Shown here one piece after another: positions 53,051 to 61,308 of a stretch of DNA of 64,000 nucleotides; the stretch's first letter is position 1, and each line of letters begins with the position of its first letter. The DNA lies in contig JAAEPW010000839.1 of NCBI GenBank assembly GCA_024232355.1, positions 35,350 to 99,349 of the forward strand, written 5' to 3'. Under the pieces are notes generated by a model that ran no database searches, was not told the origin of the DNA, and saw only the letters and a list, made by a program, of their open reading frames with translations. The DNA comes from Chloroflexota bacterium. Its GTDB lineage: Bacteria > Chloroflexota > Anaerolineae > B4-G1. A program made the translations under genes and the position numbers.

Positions 53051-53166
53051 GTTACAAACTGACCGGAAAAGCTCAAGGAATTCCATCACAATTTACCTTT
53101 TCAAGATGTCGTTGATTGCATCACAAAATCTGTTTGGGAGATTTATTTCTCTGGAATTCCCTACAC
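53051..53166. repeat. Dispersed repeat A, copy 2 (inverted partner of 7621-7735)
   Basis: The reverse complement of this segment matches 7621-7735. It is nearly identical over the 60 bases next to GGAATTCC (53153-53160). It ends 14 bases before the thuA start at 53181 and thus forms most of its leader. Confidence 0.8.
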
Positions 53167-53180
53167 AAAAGGAGTTAGAT

Positions 53181-53906
53181 ATGACAAATCCATTACGCGT
53201 AACTGTGTGGAACGAGTACCGCCACGAAATCGAGCATGCAGAGGTTGCCAAAGTCTATCCAGACGGCATACACCAAGTCATCGCCAGCCACCTCCACTCC
53301 AAAGGCATACAAGTGCACACAGCCACGCTCGACGAGCCCGAGCACGGCCTGACAAAAGATGTGTTGGCCCAGACCGACGTCCTGATCTGGTGGGGCCACA
53401 TGGCCCACGGTGATGTCCGAGATGAGATCGTGGATCGGGTTCACAAACGGGTGCTTGAGGGTATGGGGCTGATTGTGCTCCACTCGGGACATTTTAGCAA
53501 AATCTTTGTCAAGCTGATGGGCACAACCTGCAACCTCAAGTGGCGCGAGATCGGCGAGAAGGAACGCATCTGGACAGTCGAACCTGGGCATCCTATTGCC
53601 GAGGGTCTGGAGGAATACTTTGAGGTTCCCCAAGCCGAGATGTATGGTGAACGCTTTGACATCCCGGCACCGGACACATTGGTATTTGTCAGTTGGTTCC
53701 AAGGTGGTCAAGTGTTTCGCAGTGGATGCTGCTACCATCGAGGCGGCGGCAAAATCTTTTATTTTCGTCCTGGTCACGAAACCTACCCGATCTTTTACCA
53801 ACCCGAGGTACAGCGCGTCATCTATAACGCAGTACGTTGGGCAGCACCGATCGATGGGCCGCAGGTCAAGTTCGGAAAGTTTCCCGAGCCTCTGGAACGA
53901 ATATAA
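53181..53906 (+). CDS. ThuA-like (trehalose-utilisation) domain protein
   Basis: 241 residues from the ATG at 53181, which has AAAGGAG seven bases upstream. The frame from 53106 runs through repeat A and is rejected. It is a class I glutamine-amidotransferase-like fold: '[10 protein letters not shown]' at the start, '[14 protein letters not shown]', '[14 protein letters not shown]' at the nucleophile-elbow position (Ser-Gly-His, no Cys), and '[14 protein letters not shown]' near the end. ThuA domains are tied to sugar metabolism and often accompany Gfo/Idh dehydrogenases; recent work links some to 3-keto-glycoside handling. It is followed by a GH29 fucosidase on the same strand. The reaction here is unproven. 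Confidence 0.88.
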   Translation: MTNPLRVTVWNEYRHEIEHAEVAKVYPDGIHQVIASHLHSKGIQVHTATLDEPEHGLTKDVLAQTDVLIWWGHMAHGDVRDEIVDRVHKRVLEGMGLIVLHSGHFSKIFVKLMGTTCNLKWREIGEKERIWTVEPGHPIAEGLEEYFEVPQAEMYGERFDIPAPDTLVFVSWFQGGQVFRSGCCYHRGGGKIFYFRPGHETYPIFYQPEVQRVIYNAVRWAAPIDGPQVKFGKFPEPLERI

Positions 53907-53915
53907 GCATTATCC

Positions 53916-54009
53916 AACCTGCCAGGTTTTGAGAGATACTTTTGAACAGCACTAGATTACTACACAAACCGAACATGGCTGCAAAGGTTCTGGTGAAAAC
54001 CTGTCAGGT
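53916..54009. repeat. Short inverted-repeat element, family B copy 2
   Basis: 94 bases bounded by AACCTGCCAGGTTT and AACCTGTCAGGT; both ends are near-palindromes. It lies nine bases past the thuA stop. It resembles 43396-43493, which also sits just behind a gene. Confidence 0.6.
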
Positions 54010-54045
54010 CTTGGCAAGTCTCGACTTGATCTGAAAAGGAGCGCT

Positions 54046-55338
54046 ATGCCGCATTTACCAGCACCTACAGCCGGAGACATCGATTGGTTTGTCCGTGACC
54101 GCTTTGGTCTATTCATCCACTGGGGTCTCTATGCCCTGCCAGCCCGGCACGAGTGGGTCAAGAATCGGGAACACATTCACGACGAGGACTATCAAAAGTA
54201 TTTCGATCACTTTTATCCCGATCTCTACGACCCCGCCGTGTGGGCACGCGAAGCAAAGAATGCGGGAATGCGGTATTTTGTCGTCACCTCCAAGCACCAC
54301 GATGGCTTTTGCCTGTGGGATTCGGCCCTGACCGGCTACAAGGCGACAAATACGCCGTGGGGAAAAGATGTACTCAAGCCTATGGTGAACGCATTCCGTG
54401 CAGAGGGATTCAAGGTCGGCTTTTACCATTCCCTGATAGACTGGCACCATCCTGAATTCCCCATCGACGGGCTGCACCCTATGCGCGACGACGTGGTATT
54501 TCGAGAGGCCCAGAAACACCGTGATATCCGCAAGTATGCCGAGTATCTGCACGGCCAGACCGGCGAGTTGCTAACCCAGTTCGGCAAGATCGATATTATG
54601 TGGTTCGACTTTTCGTACTCGCAACGAGACTGGGGTTGGTCCAAGGGCAAGGGCAAAGCGGATTGGCGGGCGGAAAAACTGATGGCAATGGTACGCGGAC
54701 TACAACCCGGCATCATTGTGAACGACCGCATGGAAATCGGCGGCGATCTCAAAACACCTGAGCAATATCAGCCCCGAGGATGGATGGAGACGAACGGGAA
54801 ACCGGTCGTGTGGGAAGCATGCCAAACACTCAACGGTAGTTGGGGCTATGATCGCGACAACCTCGACTGGAAATCCGTAAAAATGCTGGTCCAAATGATC
54901 GTTGACACAGTGTCAAAGGGCGGCAACCTGCTGCTCAACGTCGGGCCGAACGCTCGCGGCGAGTTCGAGCCAAGAGCACTCGAACGGCTGCGCGGTATCG
55001 GCGAGTGGATGCGCATCCACAACCGCTCAATTTATGGATGCACCGCCAGCGACTTTGTTCCCCCACCCGACTGTCGCTATACACAGAATGGCAAACACCT
55101 GTATCTTCACCTGTTCTCGTGGCCATTTCGACACGTTCACCTCGATGGATTAGCAAACAGGATCGAGTACGCGCAACTACTCAACGATGGGTCGGAGATC
55201 AAAATGTACGTCAATGATCCAGAGCAGCAAGCACAAAACACCACAATGAGCGGTACACCAGACACGATGACGCTAGAGTTGCCGGTCCAGAAACCAGATG
55301 TGGTCGTGCCGGTGATCGAGATTTTCTTGAGAAAGTGA
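54046..55338 (+). CDS. GH29-family alpha-L-fucosidase
   Basis: 430 residues; AAAAGGAG before the ATG at 54046. GH29 signatures: 'RFGLFIHWGLYALPARHEW' near the start, 'YFVVTSKHHDGFCLWDS' (substrate-binding His pair, about 84-100), 'VGFYHSLIDWHHPEF', the nucleophile Asp at about 188 in 'IMWFDFSY', and 'GGNLLLNVGPNARG'. A short C-terminal beta domain is present. There is no signal peptide, so it would act in the cytoplasm on imported fucosides or related glycans. The length fits compact GH29-A members. It is probably expressed with thuA, though the repeat element lies between them. Confidence 0.9.
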   Translation: MPHLPAPTAGDIDWFVRDRFGLFIHWGLYALPARHEWVKNREHIHDEDYQKYFDHFYPDLYDPAVWAREAKNAGMRYFVVTSKHHDGFCLWDSALTGYKATNTPWGKDVLKPMVNAFRAEGFKVGFYHSLIDWHHPEFPIDGLHPMRDDVVFREAQKHRDIRKYAEYLHGQTGELLTQFGKIDIMWFDFSYSQRDWGWSKGKGKADWRAEKLMAMVRGLQPGIIVNDRMEIGGDLKTPEQYQPRGWMETNGKPVVWEACQTLNGSWGYDRDNLDWKSVKMLVQMIVDTVSKGGNLLLNVGPNARGEFEPRALERLRGIGEWMRIHNRSIYGCTASDFVPPPDCRYTQNGKHLYLHLFSWPFRHVHLDGLANRIEYAQLLNDGSEIKMYVNDPEQQAQNTTMSGTPDTMTLELPVQKPDVVVPVIEIFLRK

Positions 55339-55349
55339 TCACTTGTCGC

Positions 55350-57566
55350 CTATTCGACTCTGACGACCAGCATTGTCATATCGTCAAACTGCTCGGCGCT
55401 CCCCTGGTAGGCAGCCAGGTCGGCAAAGGTGGTGGCGCACATCTCGGATGGCGACAAGTTTGCGTGGGACCCAAGAACGGATTTTAACTGATCCAGGTCA
55501 AAGAGCCGTTCGTCAGGGGATTGGACGTCGGTCAGCCCATCGGTATACAGCACCAATCGGTCGCCCGAGGCCAGAACAATTTGCTCCTCTGACAAATGTA
55601 ACTCGTCTTGGTCAAGGAAACCCAGAACCGCGCCCTGTCCACCCAAGGACTGGACGGTGCCATCACGCAATAACAAGGGCCGGTCATGACCGGCACGGGT
55701 GTAGGTCATCCGTTGCGTGACGATCTCTACCACGCCATAAAAGACCGACACAAACATATTCGGCTCGCCCAACTCTAGCAGCAGCCGGTTGACGTTGTCC
55801 AGCACGGCACAGGGCGAGCGTTCGCGGCGGGCCTCGGCCAGCAAAAGGCTGCGAGTCAGTGCCATATACAGCGCCGCCGGCATCCCTTTGTCTGACACGT
55901 CAGCGATGACCACACCAAAACGATCCGAGTCAAGGGAGAACACGTCGTAAAAATCACCGCCCACCTGACGGGCAGGCTCGTTCTGGGCCGCGAACGTGTA
56001 ACCTGGCACCTGCGGAAAAGTACGCGGCAGCACGCTCTGCTGGACCTGTCGCGCCAACTCTAACTCGCGCTCCATCCGTTCCTTCTGAAGGAGATCTTCA
56101 ATCAACCCCGCCCGCTGGATGGCAAGAGCTGCCTGGTTGGCAAAGGTCTGAAGCAGCGCCAATTCGCCCGGCTCAAAACGATGTTTTTGAGTGGATTGAA
56201 CAATCATCAACCCGACTTGTTCATCCTGGGCAACGAGCGGTACGCGCAGTCCGGCTCGGAGGGTCACTTCCTCCACGTCGGCCTCGTCCGGTGCAGGGAA
56301 CGGTACTCCGGGCGGCCACAGTCGGAACGGTTTGGGCTGGACGGCATCGCCAGCATCGAAAACCAAGGCCGCATCCATCTGCTGATGAACGAGCGCCGAA
56401 TCCCACCCTCCCACAGCCAACACTTCCGCTACATCGGATGAACGGAGCAAGTACAAAAGCGCCCGGTCTGCGCCGCACAACTCGCGAGCACGACGACAAA
56501 CCCGATCTGCCAGATTATCCAGATCAGTCGTGGTAATCAGTGCGTGACCGATATCCTGGAGCGAGAAGAGCGCCTCGGTCCGCTGCTGGAGCACTCGATT
56601 GGCCGCTTCTAGCTCTACCAATTTGAGCCGCAATGTCGCATTGGTATCGGCCAGAACGCGCTCGTTGGCAGCGAACAGATTGTAGGTGCGGCGGAATTGA
56701 TCAGCGTCAAGCCGGAGCAGATCGTTCAGGGGCAAATGACCAAGTGCTGCCAGCCGCAAAACATACTCTTCTAATGAGAGTAAGCTAGGTTGATCGAAAA
56801 AGTTGGAAAAATCTGGATCGGTGCGAAAGACGTCAAAGACCGCTACGCTACCTTGGCGGCCCGTATGTTGGCAGTCAGGGCATCCATCTGCCTGGAAAAA
56901 GGCGGCCGTGTCTTCCTTGACGATCTCTTCCATTTGAGAATAACGATAGTGTAACGCTTCCAATTGGGCCGGATCAGGTGGCGACAGGCGCTTGCAGCGT
57001 GAGCAGAGTGTTGCCATCCGCTGCACGGCAATAATCCACGCCAAGCCTCGATCACCAGCGTAGAGCTGTTCCCGTGGCACGCCCCAATCAAGCAGTTGAC
57101 GGACGACGTCCGCCCCCCGAAAAACGGTATCGAGCAACACCAAAACCCGTATACCTGCCTGGGCCGCGTTTAATACCGCCGTGACGTTCTCGCCATAGAG
57201 TCGGTCAACGACCAGCAAATCGGGCCAACGGCGAATGGCGTCTGTAATCCGGTCGGCGTAGGTCAGAGGTGGCTCGACCATCGACAGAGTAATCCGGCGG
57301 CGAAGTTGCCGCGGCACTCGGATAAAGGCCTTGTCCTCGGTAACGATAACGACTCGTGCTCCCTGGCGAGCGGTCAAGATGCCATCCATCAGAATGCGAA
57401 AAATGGCGGACCGACCACTGGGCAAAAAACCGTCCTCGACCGATGGTACAGACGTCGAGCGCGGGTCAAACCCAGCGACGATGGACAGTCCTGACTTATC
57501 AGCCACGAATTGCTCGACAAGCGCGTCAAGCTGAGGCAGATGAAAAAAGTCCCCCAGTTTGAGCAT
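55350..57566 (-). CDS. GspE/PilB-like degenerate domain fused to GAF and SpoIIE-type PP2C phosphatase
   Basis: 738 residues from the ATG at 57566, which has AAGGAGG upstream. The N-terminal 250 residues resemble the C-terminal half of type II secretion/type IV pilus ATPases. They keep the four-Cys zinc motif (about 187-232, 'CSRCKRL' and 'CPDCQHTGRQGSVAVFDVF'), but the P-loop position reads 'LPSGRSAIFRIL' with no GKT, so ATP hydrolysis is unlikely. Then come a helical linker, a GAF domain (about 330-490), a signalling helix ('ERELELARQVQQSVLP') and a PP2C domain with metal-binding acidic motifs 'VGGDFYDVF', 'IADVSDKGMPAAL', 'DGLTD' and 'FDDMTMLVVR'. It is probably a signal-controlled Ser/Thr phosphatase (RsbU-like). 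No anti-sigma factor or STAS partner is adjacent. Confidence 0.85.
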   Translation of the reverse strand: MLKLGDFFHLPQLDALVEQFVADKSGLSIVAGFDPRSTSVPSVEDGFLPSGRSAIFRILMDGILTARQGARVVIVTEDKAFIRVPRQLRRRITLSMVEPPLTYADRITDAIRRWPDLLVVDRLYGENVTAVLNAAQAGIRVLVLLDTVFRGADVVRQLLDWGVPREQLYAGDRGLAWIIAVQRMATLCSRCKRLSPPDPAQLEALHYRYSQMEEIVKEDTAAFFQADGCPDCQHTGRQGSVAVFDVFRTDPDFSNFFDQPSLLSLEEYVLRLAALGHLPLNDLLRLDADQFRRTYNLFAANERVLADTNATLRLKLVELEAANRVLQQRTEALFSLQDIGHALITTTDLDNLADRVCRRARELCGADRALLYLLRSSDVAEVLAVGGWDSALVHQQMDAALVFDAGDAVQPKPFRLWPPGVPFPAPDEADVEEVTLRAGLRVPLVAQDEQVGLMIVQSTQKHRFEPGELALLQTFANQAALAIQRAGLIEDLLQKERMERELELARQVQQSVLPRTFPQVPGYTFAAQNEPARQVGGDFYDVFSLDSDRFGVVIADVSDKGMPAALYMALTRSLLLAEARRERSPCAVLDNVNRLLLELGEPNMFVSVFYGVVEIVTQRMTYTRAGHDRPLLLRDGTVQSLGGQGAVLGFLDQDELHLSEEQIVLASGDRLVLYTDGLTDVQSPDERLFDLDQLKSVLGSHANLSPSEMCATTFADLAAYQGSAEQFDDMTMLVVRVE

Positions 57567-57591
57567 ACGCCTCCTTATACGATTGCTAGCG

Positions 57592-57649
57592 CCCAAAACC
57601 CCTACGGCGTTCTTCATTTGGCGAGAAACAGCGAAAACGGGGTTTTGGG
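57592..57649. terminator. Long-loop inverted repeat between two minus-strand genes
   Basis: CCCAAAACCCC (57592-57602) and GGGGTTTTGGG (57639-57649), an 11-bp perfect stem with a 36-base loop, between the NHL protein gene and the phosphatase gene. It could separate the two transcripts; no T-tract is present. Confidence 0.4.
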
Positions 57650-57680
57650 TCTTTTCAATAAGCTATTTCTTGGCAGATCA

Positions 57681-58820
57681 TCAGGGTTGCAACACGTACT
57701 TGACCATTTTGTGACGCGACGCGACCAGGAGTTCGTTCTGATCGTTGAACACTATGCCAAAAACCGGACCATCCACCGCGATCACGTCAATGTACCGGCC
57801 ATCCGCGTCAAAGACCTGAACGCCCTTGGAATCACCGACGTACACGCGCCCTTGCCCATCAACGGCGATAGCGCGTGGCGCGCGGAACTGGCCTGGGTCG
57901 TTGCCTTTGCTGCCGAACCGGGAGACGAATTTACCATCCGGGGTGAATTTGAACACGGCATCATTGAATGAACCGAGCGCATAGATATTGCCCAGTCCAT
58001 CCACAGCCACGCGAGTATCGAGTTCCTTATCGCCGCTCTGCTCACTGATTGCGGCAGGAATCGTCAGAATCGTATTCCCTTGCGCGTCAAAGCGCACAAT
58101 ATCGTCTCGGTGTGTACGCCACGCGGCCACCAACTCACCATCCGCCGTCACTGCGACATCCTCAAAGCCTCGCCCCTCGGCATATTCGACCTGGCCCAAG
58201 AGTTGTCCAGTTGCCCCCTCATAGCGCGAGATCCACCCACCCTGCACCACATAGACGGTTCCCTGACGGTCGGCGGCCAATCCAACCAAAGGTGTCTCGG
58301 TATCCACCATCCAGAGCGAAACAAACTCGCCAGCGGCATCAAACACCTGAACACGGCCATCCTCATACTCGCCGACATAAATATTACCCTCGCCATCCAC
58401 CGCAATGTGACGCGCATCGGTGAACAGCCCTGGCCCGGTCCCCTCACTGCCAAAGGTCAGTGCAACTTGGGCAAACGACGAGGTGTTCTGCGGGTTGAAC
58501 ATCTCTATCATTGAATTTCCGGTCGTCATCACCACAGCCACTATGGCACCCCCTATGATCAGACCTATAACTCCTAATGCGATGAACATTCCGACGCAAC
58601 CTCCTGTGCGTTTCTTTGGCTGCGTCGATTCCGGCAACTTGATCTGGATGGGCGGTGGGATAGGCTTAAATACACCATCTGTAGATTCTTGGTTCCGCAG
58701 TTCTTCCGGCACAATCACCGATCCGTCGCAGTATGGGCAGCGAACGGTCGGGTCATCACCATTGTCATTATCCAGCGCCGCACCACAACTTGGGCATTGA
58801 AATTTCTGGGCTTTGCTCAC
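57681..58820 (-). CDS. Zinc-ribbon membrane protein with extracytoplasmic NHL-type beta-propeller
   Basis: 379 residues from a GTG at 58820 with GGAGGTGAT upstream; the longer frame to 58967 runs through the promoter and is rejected. A cytoplasmic zinc ribbon (CPSCG ... CPYCDG, about 7-33) is followed by a Pro-rich linker, a membrane helix (about 75-98, 'FIALGVIGLIIGGAIVAVV') and about six NHL-type repeats ('DARHIAVDGEGNIYVGEYEDGRVQVFDAAGEF', split over four strands). NHL propellers bind proteins or ligands. This resembles sensor proteins with an outside propeller and inside zinc ribbon. It lies 114 bases upstream of the phosphatase gene on the same strand. Its promoter overlaps that of the divergent VWA gene region. 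Confidence 0.83.
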   Translation of the reverse strand: MSKAQKFQCPSCGAALDNDNGDDPTVRCPYCDGSVIVPEELRNQESTDGVFKPIPPPIQIKLPESTQPKKRTGGCVGMFIALGVIGLIIGGAIVAVVMTTGNSMIEMFNPQNTSSFAQVALTFGSEGTGPGLFTDARHIAVDGEGNIYVGEYEDGRVQVFDAAGEFVSLWMVDTETPLVGLAADRQGTVYVVQGGWISRYEGATGQLLGQVEYAEGRGFEDVAVTADGELVAAWRTHRDDIVRFDAQGNTILTIPAAISEQSGDKELDTRVAVDGLGNIYALGSFNDAVFKFTPDGKFVSRFGSKGNDPGQFRAPRAIAVDGQGRVYVGDSKGVQVFDADGRYIDVIAVDGPVFGIVFNDQNELLVASRHKMVKYVLQP

Positions 58821-58848
58821 GAGATCACCTCCATTTATGAACGCTGTA

Positions 58849-58877
58849 AGTGTATCACTAGTGCGCTCGTTGGTCAA
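58849..58877 (-). promoter_or_regulatory. Promoter for the zinc-ribbon NHL protein gene
   Basis: Minus strand: TTGACC (58877-58872), 17-base spacer, TACACT (58854-58849), about 29 bases before the GTG start at 58820. Confidence 0.7.
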
Positions 58878-58887
58878 CCGAAACCGT

Positions 58888-58916
58888 TTGCTTTTTACAG
58901 CAAGCGTGTGTACAAT
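58888..58916 (+). promoter_or_regulatory. Promoter for the solute-binding/VWA fusion gene
   Basis: TTGCTT (58888-58893), 17-base spacer, TACAAT (58911-58916), followed by AAGGAGG and the ATG at 58946. It diverges from, and lies only 10 bases from, the minus-strand promoter, so the two may compete or be co-regulated. Confidence 0.75.
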
Positions 58917-58945
58917 ATTCACAGATATTTGCCAAGGAGGCCAGT

Positions 58946-60712
58946 ATGGATAGCATAACCCGCACACGTTGGATCTTTGTATTGATCGTTATCGGCGCGC
59001 TCTTTATCGTTGGCGTTAGCCTAGTATGTCAAGTTGCGGCTCCGTGGGGCGACGGCGAGGACGAACCCGCTCCTACCTCCGTATCCGTCGACAACACGCC
59101 CCCTCCTACCGGTGCAGTCGTCGTCGAAATCCATTCGTCCAACACCAAACAGGATTGGATGAATCAGGTCATCGCCTCCTTCAACGCCGAGGGCCACACG
59201 GTGAACGGGAATCCGATTGTCGTCACCGTCGCCCACGTCGGCTCTGGCAGCTCGATGAACAACATCCTAGATGGGAAAATCCAACCCGTCGTCTGGAGTC
59301 CGGGCAGCGATCTGTGGGTGACCAGTATCAACCAGGCCTGGCAGGATCGGACCGGTGGGCGCTTGATCAACGACGAGTGCCCGGCCACACTGCGCCTGCC
59401 GTTGGCCATCGCCATCTGGCAGCCGATGGCCGAGGCCTTGGGCTGGCCCGACACCCCCATCGGTTGGGACGACCTAACCACCCTCTCCACCGATCCTGAT
59501 GGTTGGGCCGCATACGGCCATCCAGAATGGGGACAGTTCAAGTTTGGTCACCCCCATCCAGAACACTCGAATTCCGGCATGCTGTCACTGGTGGCTGAGG
59601 TTTATTCGGCTGCCAGACTGACCGAAGGGTTGACGGTAGATACAGTCAAAAGCCAAGCCGTCATTGACGACGTCGGAGCGGTCGAGCAGCAGGTATTCCA
59701 CTATGGCAAAAAGGACACCGATATCCTGCTGCGAATGACTCAACGCGGCCCCGAATACCTGCACGCCGTCACCAGCTATGAGGCAAACGTGATCAAGTGG
59801 AACCGCGACCACGGGTCCGAACTCCGTTTCCCCCTGGTCGCCATCTATCCCGACGACGGCACTTTTTGGGTGGAGAACCCCTATTGTATCCTTGACGCCG
59901 CCGATTGGGTCAGCGACGATCAAAAAGAGGCAGCCGCCATCTTTCGCGACTATCTTTTGTCGTCCGAGCAACAAAAGCTAGCCATTGATTGGGGCCTTCG
60001 TCCCGCCGACACCAGCGTGCCGTTGCACGCGCCCATCGATATGGAACATGGCGCGGTGCCCGCCATCACTATCGAGCAGGTCCCCCATCTGGCCTACCCC
60101 ACTGACGAGATCGTCGGCCACATCCTGGATGTGTGGCACCAGGTCAAAAAGAAGGCCACGGTCGTCATGCTATTGGACACATCGGGAAGTATGCAGGGTG
60201 AAAAGATCAAGAGTGCCGTTGAGGGTGCGGCGACGTTTGTCAACCAGATGGATCCGGCCGATGAGGTGCACGTGGTCATTTTTGCCAGCGTCGTGACCGA
60301 GTTGCCTTATGCCGGGCAAGTGGGACAGGTTCGAGAACAACTCAACTCGTCTCTACGCAGCCTCTATGCCGAAGGAGCCACAGCGCTCCACGAAACCGTC
60401 ATCTATGGTGTGGACCTGATCGAGGAGTTAAAGGCCGGGGACGAGGCTGCGGGCGAGCATCGTCTGTACGGCATCGTGCTCCTCTCCGACGGTATGAACG
60501 ACATTGACGGTGGTCCGTCGGAGAACGACATGCTCAGCAATCTACCATCGGGCACGGAGGCCAGCGGCGTAAAAATCTATGCCATCGCTTATGGCGACGA
60601 CGCCGACATGGATGTTCTAGCCACCTTGGCCAACCGCACCAACGGCAAGCAATTCACCGGCGACGTGGAAGATATTGAGGCCGTATACTTTTTGATCTCG
60701 TCCGAGTTCTAA
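58946..60712 (+). CDS. Membrane-anchored extracellular solute-binding protein fused to a VWA domain
   Basis: 588 residues. AAGGAGG precedes the ATG at 58946. One N-terminal membrane helix or uncleaved signal (about 11-29) contains 'VSLVCQ', a possible but imperfect lipobox. Residues about 50-370 are a type 2 periplasmic-binding fold ('VVVEIHSSNTKQDWMNQVIASFN', split over strand and helix; 'PVVWSPGSDLWV'). Residues about 405-585 are a VWA domain with a complete MIDAS: 'LLDTSGSM' (about 413), a Thr in 'EGATALHE' and Asp in 'LLSDGMND'. It combines ligand capture with metal-dependent protein binding. No ABC permease is adjacent, so transport is not indicated. Likely a surface sensor or adhesion protein. 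Confidence 0.85.
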   Translation: MDSITRTRWIFVLIVIGALFIVGVSLVCQVAAPWGDGEDEPAPTSVSVDNTPPPTGAVVVEIHSSNTKQDWMNQVIASFNAEGHTVNGNPIVVTVAHVGSGSSMNNILDGKIQPVVWSPGSDLWVTSINQAWQDRTGGRLINDECPATLRLPLAIAIWQPMAEALGWPDTPIGWDDLTTLSTDPDGWAAYGHPEWGQFKFGHPHPEHSNSGMLSLVAEVYSAARLTEGLTVDTVKSQAVIDDVGAVEQQVFHYGKKDTDILLRMTQRGPEYLHAVTSYEANVIKWNRDHGSELRFPLVAIYPDDGTFWVENPYCILDAADWVSDDQKEAAAIFRDYLLSSEQQKLAIDWGLRPADTSVPLHAPIDMEHGAVPAITIEQVPHLAYPTDEIVGHILDVWHQVKKKATVVMLLDTSGSMQGEKIKSAVEGAATFVNQMDPADEVHVVIFASVVTELPYAGQVGQVREQLNSSLRSLYAEGATALHETVIYGVDLIEELKAGDEAAGEHRLYGIVLLSDGMNDIDGGPSENDMLSNLPSGTEASGVKIYAIAYGDDADMDVLATLANRTNGKQFTGDVEDIEAVYFLISSEF

Positions 60713-60753
60713 CGCTGCCCGCGCTCCACCATCACTAACTGCTCTTGCTTGGG

Positions 60754-60860
60754 CTAGAGTCGCTCCCGCAGCAGGTGCACAATCTTGTCAGTGTCCATCT
60801 TGCCACAGGTAAAGATGTCGAGCGACGCCAGGTGTGCACACTGATGTGCGATTCGGCCAA
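60754..60860 (-). pseudogene. speD: S-adenosylmethionine decarboxylase (speD) remnant, frameshifted
   Basis: On the minus strand, one frame reads 'LAESHISVHTW' from 60860, the autocatalytic-serine and His region of SpeD (pro-enzyme consensus AESH-S-IHTWPE). Another frame then continues 'SLDIFTCGKMDTDKIVHLL' and 'RERL' to a TAG at 60756-60754, the conserved C-terminal part. About 16 bases that would code PExGYA are missing between them, which shifts the frame. A TGA lies two codons before the first part, and nothing of the N-terminal half is recognisable before the MITE-like element at 60997. It cannot make an active enzyme. Confidence 0.8.
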
Positions 60861-60996
60861 ATGTCAGAAGCAAGAAAGTTTCACGCTCCGTTCTGTAGCG
60901 GAGCAGAATCGGGAGGCTCAGCCCTACTACAACTGGGCTATTACATCTTCTGCCCACCTCACTTGTCCCCCTAAAAAGTACGCCGAAACCAATGCC

Positions 60997-61144
60997 GGCA
61001 CTGGTTCAGTTGGGTGGGTTTTTTAGAGAATAGTCTGTTGTGGCTCGAAATTGAGCTTGTAGCCGCGCTTTCCATAGCGCGTAAGGCTCTACGAGGTATG
61101 GAAACCTCGGCTACATCGTAATCCCATTCAACTGAACCAGTACC
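60997..61144. mobile_element. MITE-like element with 22-bp terminal inverted repeats and 8-bp target duplication
   Basis: 148 bases. The ends at 60997-61018 and 61123-61144 are inverted repeats matching 19 of 22 bases (GGCACTGGTTCAGTTG at the left). They are flanked directly by CCAATGCC on both sides (60989-60996 and 61145-61152). Inside are further palindromes (CGAGGT/ACCTCG around 61092-61109, GCGC-type around 61063-61081). There is no coding capacity, so mobilisation would need a transposase in trans. Confidence 0.82.
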
Positions 61145-61287
61145 CCAATGCCAACCAAGGATAATAGTCCGCCCAAGCCTGTCCCGAGTTTATCATAGGG
61201 AAATGGATGCCGAATCCTTACAGAGCACTACCCATCAATAATTTCAGGTTCCCGCGAACGAAATACGCCGACTTTATTATGTTTCTG

Positions 61288-61300
61288 TACGAATATCGTA
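61288..61300. promoter_or_regulatory. Operator candidate upstream of the Lrp-family gene
   Basis: Palindrome TACGA-ATA-TCGTA at 61288-61300, with a second half-site TACGAATAT at 61319-61327 between the -35 and -10 boxes. The two copies are 31 bases apart, about three helical turns, which suits binding by an Lrp-type octamer. Confidence 0.6.
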
Positions 61301-61308
61301 AAAAACCA

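Noticed and set aside
53106..53180. N-terminal extension of the ThuA protein
   Set aside because: The extension is translated repeat A; the ATG at 53181 has the proper ribosome site and the usual family start.
60754..60957. 67-codon minus-strand ORF as a functional gene
   Set aside because: Its C-terminal part is SpeD sequence that is out of frame with the preceding SpeD catalytic segment, and the N-terminal half is missing; it is a pseudogene.
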